Origin: Sulfitobacter sp. F26204
GTDB lineage: Bacteria > Pseudomonadota > Alphaproteobacteria > Rhodobacterales > Rhodobacteraceae
NCBI RefSeq assembly: GCF_026410305.1
Contig: NZ_JAPMLQ010000010.1
Location: 1 to 64,000, forward strand
Direction: 5' to 3'
Length of the DNA stretch: 64,000 nucleotides
Shown: positions 18,768-27,530 of the stretch, one piece after another
Position numbering within the stretch: the stretch's first letter is position 1
How the letters are laid out: every line of letters begins with the position of its first letter
Translations under genes and position numbers: made by a program
The notes under the pieces: model-generated
Seen by the model: the letters and a program-made list of their open reading frames with translations, nothing else
Told to the model about the DNA's origin: nothing
The model's database searches: none

Positions 18768-19655
18768 TCAAAACACGATAGCATCATCGGGTTTGGCTTT
18801 GTGCTCGGGTTCGACATGGATGTGAACAGTGCTGCCTGCAATCTCGCGTTCCAACGCAAATTCAATCCGATCACAGATTTCATGGGCATGTGCCACTTTC
18901 ATATCGCCGGGTACAATCAAGTGAAATTCAATAAATGTGCGCCGACCGGCATAGCGCGTGCGCACATCGTGCGCTTCAATGGCACCTTCCGCCTGTGCAG
19001 CAATTATATTCTGAATAAGCTCTAACGTTGCCGGTGACACTGCTTCGTCCATGAGGCCACCAACCGAGTCTCGAATGAGTTTCCAACCTGACCAAAGTAT
19101 AAAAATGGCAACACTGGCTGCTAGAAGCGCATCAAGTATCTGCCATCCGGTCACCAAGACCAGTCCGACACCGGCCAGTACCCCCACAGATGTGATTACA
19201 TCGCCAAACAAGTGGCGACCGTCAGCAACCAGAGCAGGCGAGCGCCATTCCCGCCCCTTATGGATCAGTACCCAGGACCACAATCCGTTTAAAACGGATG
19301 CGACCGCATTCAGGGCGAGACCCGCTACTGACAGGTTCAACGGGGTTGGATCAATGGCTCCTGCATAGGCCTGGCGCAGAATAAGAAGCGCGGCCACTAC
19401 AATCAGGACCCCCTCTCCCACAGCCGCAAAGTATTCCACCTTGGTGTGCCCAAATGGGTGGTTTTTGTCTGCAGGAACGGCGCTGATCTTTAAGACGACA
19501 ACCGCCACACAGCCAGTGACAATGTTAACAATGCTTTCAATGGCGTCGGAAAACAGCGCTACGCTTCCTGTTGCAAGATATGCAAGGGTCTTTAATCCCA
19601 AGACCACACACGCGACTAAAATGCTGCCAAATGCCAATTTCAAGGTCTTATGCAA
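18768..19655 (-). CDS. Cation diffusion facilitator (CDF) transporter
   Basis: A 295-residue CDF protein with six membrane segments. TM2 has LFSDAIESIVNIVTG, TM5 has DGRHLFGDVITS, and the cytoplasmic tail ends with HVEPEHKAKPDD. These are typical of the subgroup that exports Zn, Fe or Mn. I prefer the TTG start at 19655 because CAGGAA lies 8 bp upstream. A longer frame begins at 19718. The gene converges on the ZIP gene with a 10-bp gap. It exports metal from the cytoplasm, opposite in direction to the ZIP importer. Confidence 0.87.
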   Translation of the reverse strand: MHKTLKLAFGSILVACVVLGLKTLAYLATGSVALFSDAIESIVNIVTGCVAVVVLKISAVPADKNHPFGHTKVEYFAAVGEGVLIVVAALLILRQAYAGAIDPTPLNLSVAGLALNAVASVLNGLWSWVLIHKGREWRSPALVADGRHLFGDVITSVGVLAGVGLVLVTGWQILDALLAASVAIFILWSGWKLIRDSVGGLMDEAVSPATLELIQNIIAAQAEGAIEAHDVRTRYAGRRTFIEFHLIVPGDMKVAHAHEICDRIEFALEREIAGSTVHIHVEPEHKAKPDDAIVF

Positions 19656-19861
19656 TGGGAAAGTTCCTGAAAACGGAGTGTGAAAAATAAGGCACAAGTA
19701 CATTCCCTGATAATCCATAGGTTAATTCGGCGTATAGGAAAAGGTCTGCTATCCATGGATTACTATGAGTCAACGGTCCTTAAAGCTCCGAATGAGAGTC
19801 GATCACTCCTGACCGTAGAAATACGGATTGGCGTTTTAGGCCGTAGCTGCGATGAAGCAGG

Positions 19862-21391
19862 ATGACTGGGACCAGCTTGCTTTCTAACCAAATACGGCCG
19901 TCGTTTGGGCGGCTGGTGACCGTTGGGGCTGTTCTGGTTGCTCTGGCACTTGCGGTATTGGCAGGATTCGAGCGGCAAAGGCTCGTTGGCGAATTCAACA
20001 CCAAAAGCGCAATCTTGCACCGCCTGGCCTCTCAGCGCGCGGATCAACACGATGCACATTTGACGTCACTTTCGGCAATTTTTGTTGCAGGTGGAACTAC
20101 GCGACAAGATTTGCTTTTGGATGTGGCGGACACAATCATGCAGTTCTATCCGCGTATAACGTCGGTCAATGTAATCCCCTTTGACCCGTCAGAGGCTGCT
20201 ATTGAAACGCTGCCCGGCCTCTCGGAAGAGGATGCGGTCCTTGTGCGCCAGATGGCCCAAAAATCAACTGGGGCTTTGCAGATTGCGCAAATGCCCTCGA
20301 CACCAAATCACTATCTATTGGTCAAGCGCAGCCCCAATACGGATGCAGCACTGCATGGATTGGCGTTGGCCATCGACTCGCAGGCGCTGATTGCGACTGA
20401 TGATCCGTTTTGGCAAATGCCTTCCGTGGCATACAGCCTTATGACGCCAGATGGTGCTGTACTGACGGGTGGGGCTACTGCGGGTGGGGCCCTGTTTTCA
20501 AAACCGCTTGGCAGTGCGTCGCAGCCTTTGATCCTAAAGACATCATTGGAGATCCATTTGGCAGATCTCTTGCCGCTTGGGAAAGCTCTGTCCGTCCTTG
20601 CTGTCGCCTCGGGGTTATTCGTGATTGCAGTGCTGGGTCTTGCTCAACGCGCTCGAACCAATGATGCTGAAAACCGCGCAAGGCTCAGCGTACAGGAAAC
20701 CCGTCTGGCCCATGCGTCGCGGGTCAATGCATTGGGCGAGATGGCCAGCGGGATGGCGCACGAACTAGCACAACCTCTGACCGCCATCCTCAGCCAAGCC
20801 CAAGCGGGGCGTCATTTGGCGCGACGGGGTGATGTAGACCGATTGAGGGGTGTTTTGGACGATACCGTCTCGCAAGCACAGCGCGCATCCGACATACTGA
20901 ACCGTTTGAGGAGTTGGAGCAAACCGAACCGCACGCCCTCCACGGCATGCTCGCTGAATGGTGCCGTGCGCAGTGTGGAGCGGCTTTTGGCTTCAGAGGC
21001 GGAGGCAGCGGGGGCTAAGGTGACTTTGGCGCTTTCTGATGCGCCAGCCTTTATTGATGCAGATCCGGTTGAACTGGAACAGGTCATCTTCAATCTGGTG
21101 CGCAATGCGCTTGACGCCTCGGACGCGGCGCAAGTGACCGTTAGAACTTACGTCCTACATGGAACCGCAGTATTGGAAGTTGTCGATGATGGACCGGGCG
21201 TGCCTGCGGATTTGCAGCCTCGGATTTTTGAACCGTTTGTGACCGGCAGGCTCAACGGAACCGGGCTTGGGTTGGCACTATGCCAACGGCTCGCCGAAGA
21301 GATGGGCGGCGATATTGCTTTCATGTCGGAGGCCAGTGAAACGACGTTTAGATTGTCCCTGCCGCTCTCAAAGAAGCAGGTGGAGTCATGA
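19862..21391 (+). CDS. Sensor histidine kinase (FixL-like, periplasmic sensor)
   Basis: A 509-residue membrane kinase. TM1 spans about residues 17-36, a periplasmic sensor region spans about 40-235, and TM2 spans about 240-262. The dimerisation box GEMASGMAHELAQPLTAIL carries His300. The ATP-binding domain has the N box (NLVRNALDASD), G1 (VVDDGPGVP) and G2 (GTGLGLAL). The partner FixJ-like regulator starts in the same ATGA, so the two form one unit. The secreted HbpS-like protein just downstream suggests the sensor region responds to haem or oxidative stress, as an inference. Confidence 0.92.
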   Translation: MTGTSLLSNQIRPSFGRLVTVGAVLVALALAVLAGFERQRLVGEFNTKSAILHRLASQRADQHDAHLTSLSAIFVAGGTTRQDLLLDVADTIMQFYPRITSVNVIPFDPSEAAIETLPGLSEEDAVLVRQMAQKSTGALQIAQMPSTPNHYLLVKRSPNTDAALHGLALAIDSQALIATDDPFWQMPSVAYSLMTPDGAVLTGGATAGGALFSKPLGSASQPLILKTSLEIHLADLLPLGKALSVLAVASGLFVIAVLGLAQRARTNDAENRARLSVQETRLAHASRVNALGEMASGMAHELAQPLTAILSQAQAGRHLARRGDVDRLRGVLDDTVSQAQRASDILNRLRSWSKPNRTPSTACSLNGAVRSVERLLASEAEAAGAKVTLALSDAPAFIDADPVELEQVIFNLVRNALDASDAAQVTVRTYVLHGTAVLEVVDDGPGVPADLQPRIFEPFVTGRLNGTGLGLALCQRLAEEMGGDIAFMSEASETTFRLSLPLSKKQVES

Positions 21392-21996
21392 GCAACTTTG
21401 TTTATGTGGTTGATGACGACGAGGCTGTTCGAAAAGCGCTGTCGCTTTTGCTGGAAACGGTCGGTCTAGATGTGCGCAGCTTTGCCTCTCCGGAGACTTT
21501 TCTGAAACAAGCTACAGATCTTATGCCGGGCTGTCTTATTCTTGATATTAGAATGCCGGCAATCTCGGGGTTGAAATTGCAGGAAAAACTGACCGAACAA
21601 GGGATCAACTGGCCAACTGTCATAATCAGCGGGCATGGCGATATCGAAGCATGCAGGCGTGCCTTTCGCAACGGTGCAATAGATTTCCTAAGCAAACCTG
21701 TGGATGAGCAAGACCTGATTGACGCCATCCAAAAAGGTCATGCGGAGCTTGAAGCGCGCGAACAGGCATCAGCAGAACGGGCCGAAGCTGTGGCGCTGAT
21801 CGGCCATTTGACAGGGCGCGAACAGGAGGTTCTTGCGATGATCTCCAAGGGGCTGACCACCAAGCAGATCGCCGATGCACTTGACCTGTCGCCGCGCACG
21901 GTTGAGAGCCACAGGGCTGCGATTGCGGGAAAGGCAGGCACTTCTTCCACGGCAGAGCTGACGCGGTATTGGCTAGAAGCATGCGGCGATCAGTAG
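21388..21996 (+). CDS. Two-component response regulator, FixJ type
   Basis: A 202-residue regulator. The receiver domain (residues 3-115) has the acidic cluster VDDDEAVRK, phospho-acceptor Asp53 (LILDIRMP) and Lys in FLSKPVDEQ. The LuxR/FixJ DNA-binding domain (about 135-195) has LTGREQEVLAMISKGLTTKQ and SPRTVESHR. It overlaps the kinase gene by 4 nt. Its likely targets are the following genes, from context only. Confidence 0.94.
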   Translation: MSNFVYVVDDDEAVRKALSLLLETVGLDVRSFASPETFLKQATDLMPGCLILDIRMPAISGLKLQEKLTEQGINWPTVIISGHGDIEACRRAFRNGAIDFLSKPVDEQDLIDAIQKGHAELEAREQASAERAEAVALIGHLTGREQEVLAMISKGLTTKQIADALDLSPRTVESHRAAIAGKAGTSSTAELTRYWLEACGDQ

Positions 21997-22088
21997 AACT
22001 ACGGAAAACATTGCGGGGGCTACGAATATCGAGAAACTGGTGGTTGGTTTAGACAGGATGCATAACGCAAACATAAGGAAACATCCCA

Positions 22089-22571
22089 ATGATCCGCTCA
22101 ATCGCTTTTGCAACCGTCCTACTGGCACCCGTCGCCGCTTTTGCTCAGGAATTGCCAACTGCACCTTACCTGCCGCTTGATTTGGCAACACAAGCTGCAC
22201 AAACCGCAGTCGAAGCCTGCTCAGCCGAAGGTCACAATGTCAGCGTTGCCATCGTGGCGCGCAGCGGCAACACCAAGGTTTTGTTGCGCGCAGATAATGC
22301 CGGTCCACATACGGTCGGCTCGAGCACCGGCAAGGCGTTCACCTCTGCAAGCCTTGGTCGCGATACCGCTGGTTTGGCCGGGTTCATCGGAGGCAATCCG
22401 CAAAATGACGGCCTGCGAGACATGGACAGCCGCCTGGTCATCCAGGCAGGTGGTCTGCCGATCAAGATCGGCGGTGCATTGGTGGGTGGTATCGGTGTTG
22501 GTGGCGCGCCATCAGGAGACATCGACGCCAACTGCGCACGCGCTGGCCTTGATGCCATCGGCGCAGAATAA
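22089..22571 (+). CDS. Secreted HbpS/GlcG-family (DUF336-like) haem-binding protein
   Basis: A 160-residue protein with a signal peptide (residues 1-19, ending AAFA) and one GlcG/HbpS-like domain (about 27-155). Features include GHNVSVAIVARSG, SSTGKAFTSASLG and GGLPIKIGGALVGGIGVGG. In Streptomyces, HbpS is an extracellular haem-binding protein that modulates the kinase SenS. The present gene follows a kinase/regulator pair by 92 bp, an analogous layout. Haem binding is not proven by the sequence. Confidence 0.85.
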   Translation: MIRSIAFATVLLAPVAAFAQELPTAPYLPLDLATQAAQTAVEACSAEGHNVSVAIVARSGNTKVLLRADNAGPHTVGSSTGKAFTSASLGRDTAGLAGFIGGNPQNDGLRDMDSRLVIQAGGLPIKIGGALVGGIGVGGAPSGDIDANCARAGLDAIGAE

Positions 22572-22579
22572 ATCCCAAC

Positions 22580-22606
22580 CGGCCCGCTCCTTGGATGGGC
22601 GGGCCG
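22580..22606 (+). other. Strong hairpin between the HbpS-like and ankyrin genes
   Basis: A perfect 8-bp GC-only stem (CGGCCCGC / GCGGGCCG) with an 11-base loop lies 8 bp after the stop. No T-run follows, so it may stabilise the upstream message or reduce read-through rather than terminate fully. Confidence 0.6.
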
Positions 22607-22628
22607 CTGCTCTTGAAAGGTGATTACC

Positions 22629-23288
22629 ATGCTCCGCTTTCTTGTTGTCTCATTGGCTTTGTCCAGCGCGGCCTTTGCGCAAACTCCGCCGTCTGCCTCT
22701 GACATTGCGTCATATACAGGCTTGCATCTAGCGGCACATGAAGGCCGGGTTGCTGAGATCAAACGTCTGATCACGCAAGGGGCCGACATAAACGCCCGTG
22801 ACCAAAAGGTCCGGACCCCAGCCCATGTTGCCGCATTCGCCTCAAATGACGACGCGTTGGTGGCATTGGCAGAGGGCGGTGCCGATATGAACGCACTCGA
22901 AAACCGAGTCTATGATGTGCTTACAATCGCAGCCGTCGCTGATGATCCTGAACTGGTGTCACTCGCATTGGCGCTTGGCAACAAGGCGGACCTGATCACC
23001 AGCATCTATGACGGCACGGCCCTTATCGCCGCGGCCCACCTTGGGCATCATGATGTGGTGGCCCGGCTTGTCGCAGGCGGTGCGCCGCTCGATCATGTCA
23101 ATAATCTTGGATGGACGGCCTTGATGGAGGCCGTGGTCTTGGGAGACGGTGGATCGGATCACGTCAAGACAGTTCAGATACTCGTAGAGGCAGGCGCAGA
23201 TAAATCCATCGCAGATCGCGACGGAGTAACCCCACTACAACATGCAATGTCACGTGGATACACCAAAATCATCGACATTCTTGAATGA
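22629..23288 (+). CDS. Secreted ankyrin-repeat protein
   Basis: A 219-residue protein with a signal peptide (residues 1-18, ending AAFA) and about five ankyrin repeats. Repeat signatures include GLHLAAHEGRVAEIKRLI, GADINARDQ, GTALIAAAHLGHHDVVARLV and GVTPLQHAMSRGYTKII. Ankyrin repeats bind proteins, and here they would act in the periplasm. In some bacteria periplasmic ankyrin proteins support catalase or oxidative-stress defence. The ATG at 22629 is preferred over the upstream GTG because GAAAGG precedes it. It is probably part of the kinase/HbpS-like unit. Confidence 0.85.
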   Translation: MLRFLVVSLALSSAAFAQTPPSASDIASYTGLHLAAHEGRVAEIKRLITQGADINARDQKVRTPAHVAAFASNDDALVALAEGGADMNALENRVYDVLTIAAVADDPELVSLALALGNKADLITSIYDGTALIAAAHLGHHDVVARLVAGGAPLDHVNNLGWTALMEAVVLGDGGSDHVKTVQILVEAGADKSIADRDGVTPLQHAMSRGYTKIIDILE

Positions 23289-23561
23289 ACGAGAGTTATG
23301 AGTTTCCGGCGTGTTCCAACCCGCAGGTTTGGGTGTCATGGCTCTCAATACGATACTGCTGGACGGATTCGCAAAGGCCCTGCCCCGCGCAACCTCGATC
23401 TGCCGCCCTATATTTTCGTGACAGTTACGGGTGTGCGTATTGGGTGATGGGCCTCTAAAACATATGGCCGTCACATCCACTTTGATCAGCGGGATGAGAC
23501 ACAGGCTAGAAGCAGTTGTATGCATTCTAAAAACTAGGAGTTTCGTTAGGCCATTATACAA

Positions 23562-24101
23562 TCAATCGTCGCTAGAAATCTGCTGAGAAAAGAATGTAAG
23601 CGCTGAAGAGCTGTCCCAGTCAGCCGGCCCAGGTTTTCGCCCTATTTCGCGTCCCTGAGGATCTATCAGTAGAGTTGTCGGCATTGCAAAAATCCCAAGC
23701 TTGCGCATGGCTGATCCGGTTTCGTCTATGAATATGCTGTCCTCATTGAGGCCAAGTTCTTGATAAAGGCGGAGCACGCTGGCGCGTTTTCCGGCATCAG
23801 TAGAAAGGGCAACGACCTGGAATTGTTGTCCCCCGAGTTTTTGCTGCAAACCCTGCAAGTCGGGGAGTTCCTTGCGACATGGCGGACACCACGTTGCCCA
23901 GACGTTCAGGAGAAGGTATTTTCCTTCGAAGTCCTCAAGCGTAAACTGCTGCCCTTCCAAATCTTCAAACGCGATTTCTGGGATTTCTTTAGGTGTCGGA
24001 TGAATGCCGAAAACGAACCTTTTTCCCTCCGCGAATGTTGTTCCCGGCAAGATTGCAACCAACATCACGAAGGGAAGAAACCGCTTTATGAATTGTTTCA
24101 T
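23562..24101 (-). CDS. TlpA-family thiol:disulfide protein
   Basis: A 179-residue protein with a signal peptide (residues 1-24, ending TFA) and a thioredoxin-like fold carrying WATWCPPCRKE and the cis-Pro loop AMPTTLLI. TlpA/ResA proteins reduce disulfides in the periplasm, for example in cytochrome c or copper-site assembly. GGAGGAG just upstream fixes the ATG at 24101; the frame extends further but without support. The start overlaps the upstream propeller-protein stop by 4 nt, so the two are translated together. Confidence 0.9.
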   Translation of the reverse strand: MKQFIKRFLPFVMLVAILPGTTFAEGKRFVFGIHPTPKEIPEIAFEDLEGQQFTLEDFEGKYLLLNVWATWCPPCRKELPDLQGLQQKLGGQQFQVVALSTDAGKRASVLRLYQELGLNEDSIFIDETGSAMRKLGIFAMPTTLLIDPQGREIGRKPGPADWDSSSALTFFSQQISSDD

Positions 24102-25384
24102 TTCAACTCCTCCGTTCGTGCCAACACAGTGCGTATTGTCGTCCCGCCTCTGGGTTGGGTCGCGGATGGGTTTGTGGGTTCTGTCCAGGCAATGAACACG
24201 CCCCCCTTGCCAAGTGTCATTCTGGGGAAACCGACTGTTCTCCCGCTTGGGCTGATCGCCACGACTTCGGGGCGTACGCAACCTTCTTGCGGTTTGACGG
24301 CACAGATCAGAATTGCTTCACCCTGCGCTGTTTGTTTGACCCAAGTCACCAGCGCAGAGCCATCTTTCAATTGTATGACGTCGACCCTACCGGACGGTGC
24401 ACTAATGTCGATTTCCAGCGCTTTCGCAAAGGTTATGCCATCATCGCTTGAAAACGCGACTTTGACCTTGGGAATATCATTTGCCGCAGTGAACCACGCC
24501 ACAGCGGAGTTGCTATCTACCGTATCAATCGCGGGGCCGTTCACGGGGCAGCCCTCGATGTTCCATCCGTCTATGCTGACTGGCTGCGGGGTGGACCATC
24601 CCTGCGATGTCTCACGCACGATTGATATGTCCCGTATCTCTTCGAGCGACCGGTCCCTGTAGACGACAAGAAGTTCGTTATCGCCGGTTACCGCAGCGGA
24701 CGTCTGACAACATGTACAGGTACGCGCGTCGAGCAATAGATCCTCTCCCATGGAGCTATCGGCCGAAAATTTGCGCATGCGCAATTGCATGGCGTTATCT
24801 GCAACATCTTGTGACGCGTAGGTGTCATAGCTCTGCCCATCCAACCAGATCACCGAAAAACCGCCACCATCGTTTGGCAGCAGTGTCGCGAAACCGTGCT
24901 GGCGTTGTGAACGATCGTCGTGAGGAATGATTGGTGTTGACCACGTCACACCTTCGTCCTGTGAAAAGGCGATATTGATATCGTAGAAATAGTCATCATC
25001 ACCATTGGCGCGAAGCCAATGCGCAACAAGCGAGCCATCTTCCAAAGCAATGGCAGATGGAAAATCCGCCCAATTCACGAACAGATCGTCTGCCTCAACA
25101 ATTGTCTGCGGTGCCGACCACCCAGAGCCATCTGAAATAGCAACCTTCACAGCAAAGCCGCTTCCTTTGGGTTCGGTCCAACTCATCAACACGCGACCGT
25201 CATACATTGTAGAGAGAGACGGCTCGCGCCCCCCTTGAGCAACCGGCGCGCGCAGCTCCTTGACGGACGTAAAGAGCCCTTCTGCGGCAAAAGCGCCTTG
25301 GGCAGAGAAGGCCAGAACCACTGCACCTATTAGTAGGCTGACGATTGGGCCATTTTTGAACATCGCTCTAAACTGCATTTGCAT
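24098..25384 (-). CDS. Exported beta-propeller (sialidase/BNR-like) protein with CTCC motif
   Basis: A 428-residue protein with a signal peptide ending QGAFA (about residue 33) and repeated Asp-box-like strands (SQDEGVTWS, SSDDGITF), as in BNR/sialidase-type propellers. The sialidase catalytic residues were not identified, so enzymatic sialidase activity is doubtful. The motif RTCTCCQTS (about residue 222) groups three cysteines and could bind copper or haem. It is coupled to a TlpA protein and lies next to copper genes, so a periplasmic metalloprotein role is inferred. ATG alternatives are 25384 and 25363. Confidence 0.75.
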   Translation of the reverse strand: MQMQFRAMFKNGPIVSLLIGAVVLAFSAQGAFAAEGLFTSVKELRAPVAQGGREPSLSTMYDGRVLMSWTEPKGSGFAVKVAISDGSGWSAPQTIVEADDLFVNWADFPSAIALEDGSLVAHWLRANGDDDYFYDINIAFSQDEGVTWSTPIIPHDDRSQRQHGFATLLPNDGGGFSVIWLDGQSYDTYASQDVADNAMQLRMRKFSADSSMGEDLLLDARTCTCCQTSAAVTGDNELLVVYRDRSLEEIRDISIVRETSQGWSTPQPVSIDGWNIEGCPVNGPAIDTVDSNSAVAWFTAANDIPKVKVAFSSDDGITFAKALEIDISAPSGRVDVIQLKDGSALVTWVKQTAQGEAILICAVKPQEGCVRPEVVAISPSGRTVGFPRMTLGKGGVFIAWTEPTNPSATQPRGGTTIRTVLARTEELK

Positions 25385-25477
25385 ACCTCATTGACGTGTT
25401 GGAATCGTTGCATTTGATATAGTTCCCTGCAAACGATGTGCGTCTATTTGCACCCTTACGGTTCTTAAAATCATCTG

Positions 25478-25508
25478 TTGATCTTCCAGCGTGGGAATCT
25501 GCTAAAGA
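25478..25508 (+). promoter_or_regulatory. CueR-type promoter for the CopZ-like gene
   Basis: TTGATC (25478-25483) and TAAAGA (25503-25508) are spaced by 19 bp. The spacer begins TTCCAGCGTGGGAA, a CueR-like dyad also seen before the Cu-ATPase at 35584-35602. Confidence 0.7.
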
Positions 25509-25532
25509 AGCTTGGAATGAGAGGAGCAAGAA

Positions 25533-25733
25533 ATGACCAGATTTTCCGTGCCACAAATGACTTGTGGTCATTGTAAATCTTCGATCGAGAAAGCCGTTGC
25601 ATCAGTGGATGCGGACGCTGTCGTCGAGGTCGATTTGACGACTCGAGAAGTGTCAGTTCGAAGTGACGCCAACACAGAGATGTTGATCGAAGCCATGAAG
25701 TCAGCAGGCTATGATGCACACTTCCTGTCCTGA
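25533..25733 (+). CDS. copZ: CopZ-like copper chaperone
   Basis: A 66-residue cytoplasmic protein consisting of one heavy-metal-associated domain. The motif MTCGHCKSSIEK near the N-terminus provides the two Cu(I)-binding cysteines. It follows AGAGGAGC at good spacing. Such chaperones carry Cu(I) to Cu-ATPases and to CueR-type regulators. The CueR-type site upstream agrees with copper induction. Confidence 0.9.
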   Translation: MTRFSVPQMTCGHCKSSIEKAVASVDADAVVEVDLTTREVSVRSDANTEMLIEAMKSAGYDAHFLS

Positions 25734-25807
25734 TCGCGGGTTTTGCTGCTGAAACCAGTTGGCCCAAGAATATCTCGCGTTCAGTAAAAAGATGCGGTTG
25801 CATGACT

Positions 25808-26248
25808 TCAATTGATCCCATTTTCTCTTTGCAGAGCGCGCACAAAGGCCACGATATTCAGAACGTCTGCCTGTGACACACCTTCAACGGCAGGCATGTT
25901 GCCAAATTTCCAATGATGAGCGCGAACACCGTTTTTCGCGGCCAGCACAAAAGCCATATCACCGTGGTGGCCAGGTTCGTAGATTCTATGAACCAAAGGC
26001 GGGGCAATACCATCCCTGCCCTGCGCATTCTTACCGTGGCAGGTAGCACAAACGGCATCATAGGCGCGCTGCCCAATCTCTTCTTGGTTTGAGAACGAAG
26101 CGGGCACCTGGACAGTGACAATCGCACCGTCCGCCAGAGTCGCGGTTCCGCGTTTTTGGGTTTCTACGTTGGGGCTTGCTGATAACGTCAAATACCATAC
26201 CGCTGCAGCCAGCGCGACCAGTGCAAAGAATATTGCTCCCCGCCTCAT
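25808..26248 (-). CDS. Membrane-anchored cytochrome c
   Basis: A 146-residue protein with an N-terminal hydrophobic anchor (residues 5-24) and one c-type haem site (CATCHGK). A Met ligand is likely in KFGNMPAVEG. It carries electrons in the periplasm. It sits between a CopZ-like gene and the ABC membrane half, in a leftward series with cupredoxins. A role in feeding electrons to or from copper oxidases is possible but unproven. Confidence 0.88.
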   Translation of the reverse strand: MRRGAIFFALVALAAAVWYLTLSASPNVETQKRGTATLADGAIVTVQVPASFSNQEEIGQRAYDAVCATCHGKNAQGRDGIAPPLVHRIYEPGHHGDMAFVLAAKNGVRAHHWKFGNMPAVEGVSQADVLNIVAFVRALQRENGIN

Positions 26249-26282
26249 TTTTGTGCCTCCTTAGAAAACGGGTCATTATGTT

Positions 26283-27521
26283 TCATGCGTGTACCATTGT
26301 CAGTGACGGTTCTCGAACCTTTACCACTTTTATGGGTCGTGGGTTTTTCGAGAAGAACAAAGTAATCTCGTGATACCGGATCCGGGTGTCTTCCAAGGTT
26401 TGATAGTAGCGAAAGAGTTCTTTCAAAGGCGCCGAGAAGTCTTTGTGTGCGGCCAACACAGCAACAAGCGCTCCAAGGCTGATCCGACCCTCAATCACGA
26501 AGTAGCCACCAAGAGAATAAAACAGAAACGGTGTGATCGCTGTCAGGAAGTTGTTCAGGGCTTTAATGAAAAATTTCAAACGAAAGATTTGCCGCCTGAC
26601 GACCTCTAATTCCCGAAAATTCTTGCCGGCTTGCTCAAATCCCGAATGACTGGATTGCTCGGCGCTTAGCTGATCGCTGAGTTGCTTGCCCAGCAGTCTG
26701 ACTTCTTTGATCCTCTTGCGCGAAAGTATGTTGACGCGGCGTTGAAGTCTAGGGAGCAAGATCAATTGAATGGGCAGTACGGTCAGCGCTGCAGCACCCA
26801 ACACCGGATCTTGCATGAACATAAACAGGAGGATGGTCAGCAACGTACCACCCTGCAAGATTGGCAATGTGATCACATCCGCGGCAAACCCTCCAACGGG
26901 TTCGACCTCTTGTGCAAGGATCGGGATGATTTCACTTTGTTTTTGCGCTTCCACATCATTGCGCCATTGCCGATAGATCAGCAGCCGGAAACGACGCAAA
27001 AATCGTTCAGCCACATAACCCTTAAAAACGTTCAGTACATATTTGTTCAGCCCATTCAGGCTGATCGCCATCAGATAAAGGCCGGACAAGACCATCAGCA
27101 GCGTGACTTGATCAAAGCCATACCCGAAAAACTCAAGCGGGAAACGCTCTGCATTCAAGGCATTATTCACAATCTGTTTAGGCAGCTCCAATGTGACATA
27201 AAGGATCGGCATCGCAACCAGACTGAGCAAAATCATTAATACCTGTTGCTTTCGAGTGTACTGCAACACCGTCTTGAAAAGACTTGTATCCAGTCCACGA
27301 ACTGTTTGTGGCTGTGGAACACAGACGTTTTTCTGGCTCAATCGACGAAGGATACCGGTTATGATCAAATACAAAACAACGCTGACAAGCATCGCAGGTA
27401 CCACCACAAAGATTACATGGATGAAAGGGTGGATCCAGTCGGGGGCTGTTTCGTCATACTGATAGCCAACGAATGCAGTGAAATCGTGGAGCAGATCATG
27501 ATATCTGTCTAGGAGAGTCAC
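26283..27521 (-). CDS. ABC-exporter membrane half without ATPase domain
   Basis: A 412-residue protein. An extra N-terminal hydrophobic segment (about 32-60) is followed by a six-segment type I ABC-exporter membrane domain. Family features include LELPKQIVNNAL, ILAQEVEPVGGF, FMQDPVLGAAAL and SLGALVAVLAAHKDFSAPLKEL. In the bifunctional relatives I recall, an ATP-binding domain follows this point. Here the protein stops after FFSKNP plus about 20 residues, with no Walker A, signature or Walker B motif in any frame before the cytochrome gene. It may pair with an ATPase elsewhere or have lost transport and gained another role. Confidence 0.8.
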   Translation of the reverse strand: MTLLDRYHDLLHDFTAFVGYQYDETAPDWIHPFIHVIFVVVPAMLVSVVLYLIITGILRRLSQKNVCVPQPQTVRGLDTSLFKTVLQYTRKQQVLMILLSLVAMPILYVTLELPKQIVNNALNAERFPLEFFGYGFDQVTLLMVLSGLYLMAISLNGLNKYVLNVFKGYVAERFLRRFRLLIYRQWRNDVEAQKQSEIIPILAQEVEPVGGFAADVITLPILQGGTLLTILLFMFMQDPVLGAAALTVLPIQLILLPRLQRRVNILSRKRIKEVRLLGKQLSDQLSAEQSSHSGFEQAGKNFRELEVVRRQIFRLKFFIKALNNFLTAITPFLFYSLGGYFVIEGRISLGALVAVLAAHKDFSAPLKELFRYYQTLEDTRIRYHEITLFFSKNPRPIKVVKVREPSLTMVHA

Positions 27522-27530
27522 TCTAAACCT

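Noticed and set aside
24098-25384. Active sialidase
   Set aside because: Asp-box-like repeats are present, but the Arg triad and Tyr/Glu pair of sialidases were not found; kept only as a propeller fold.
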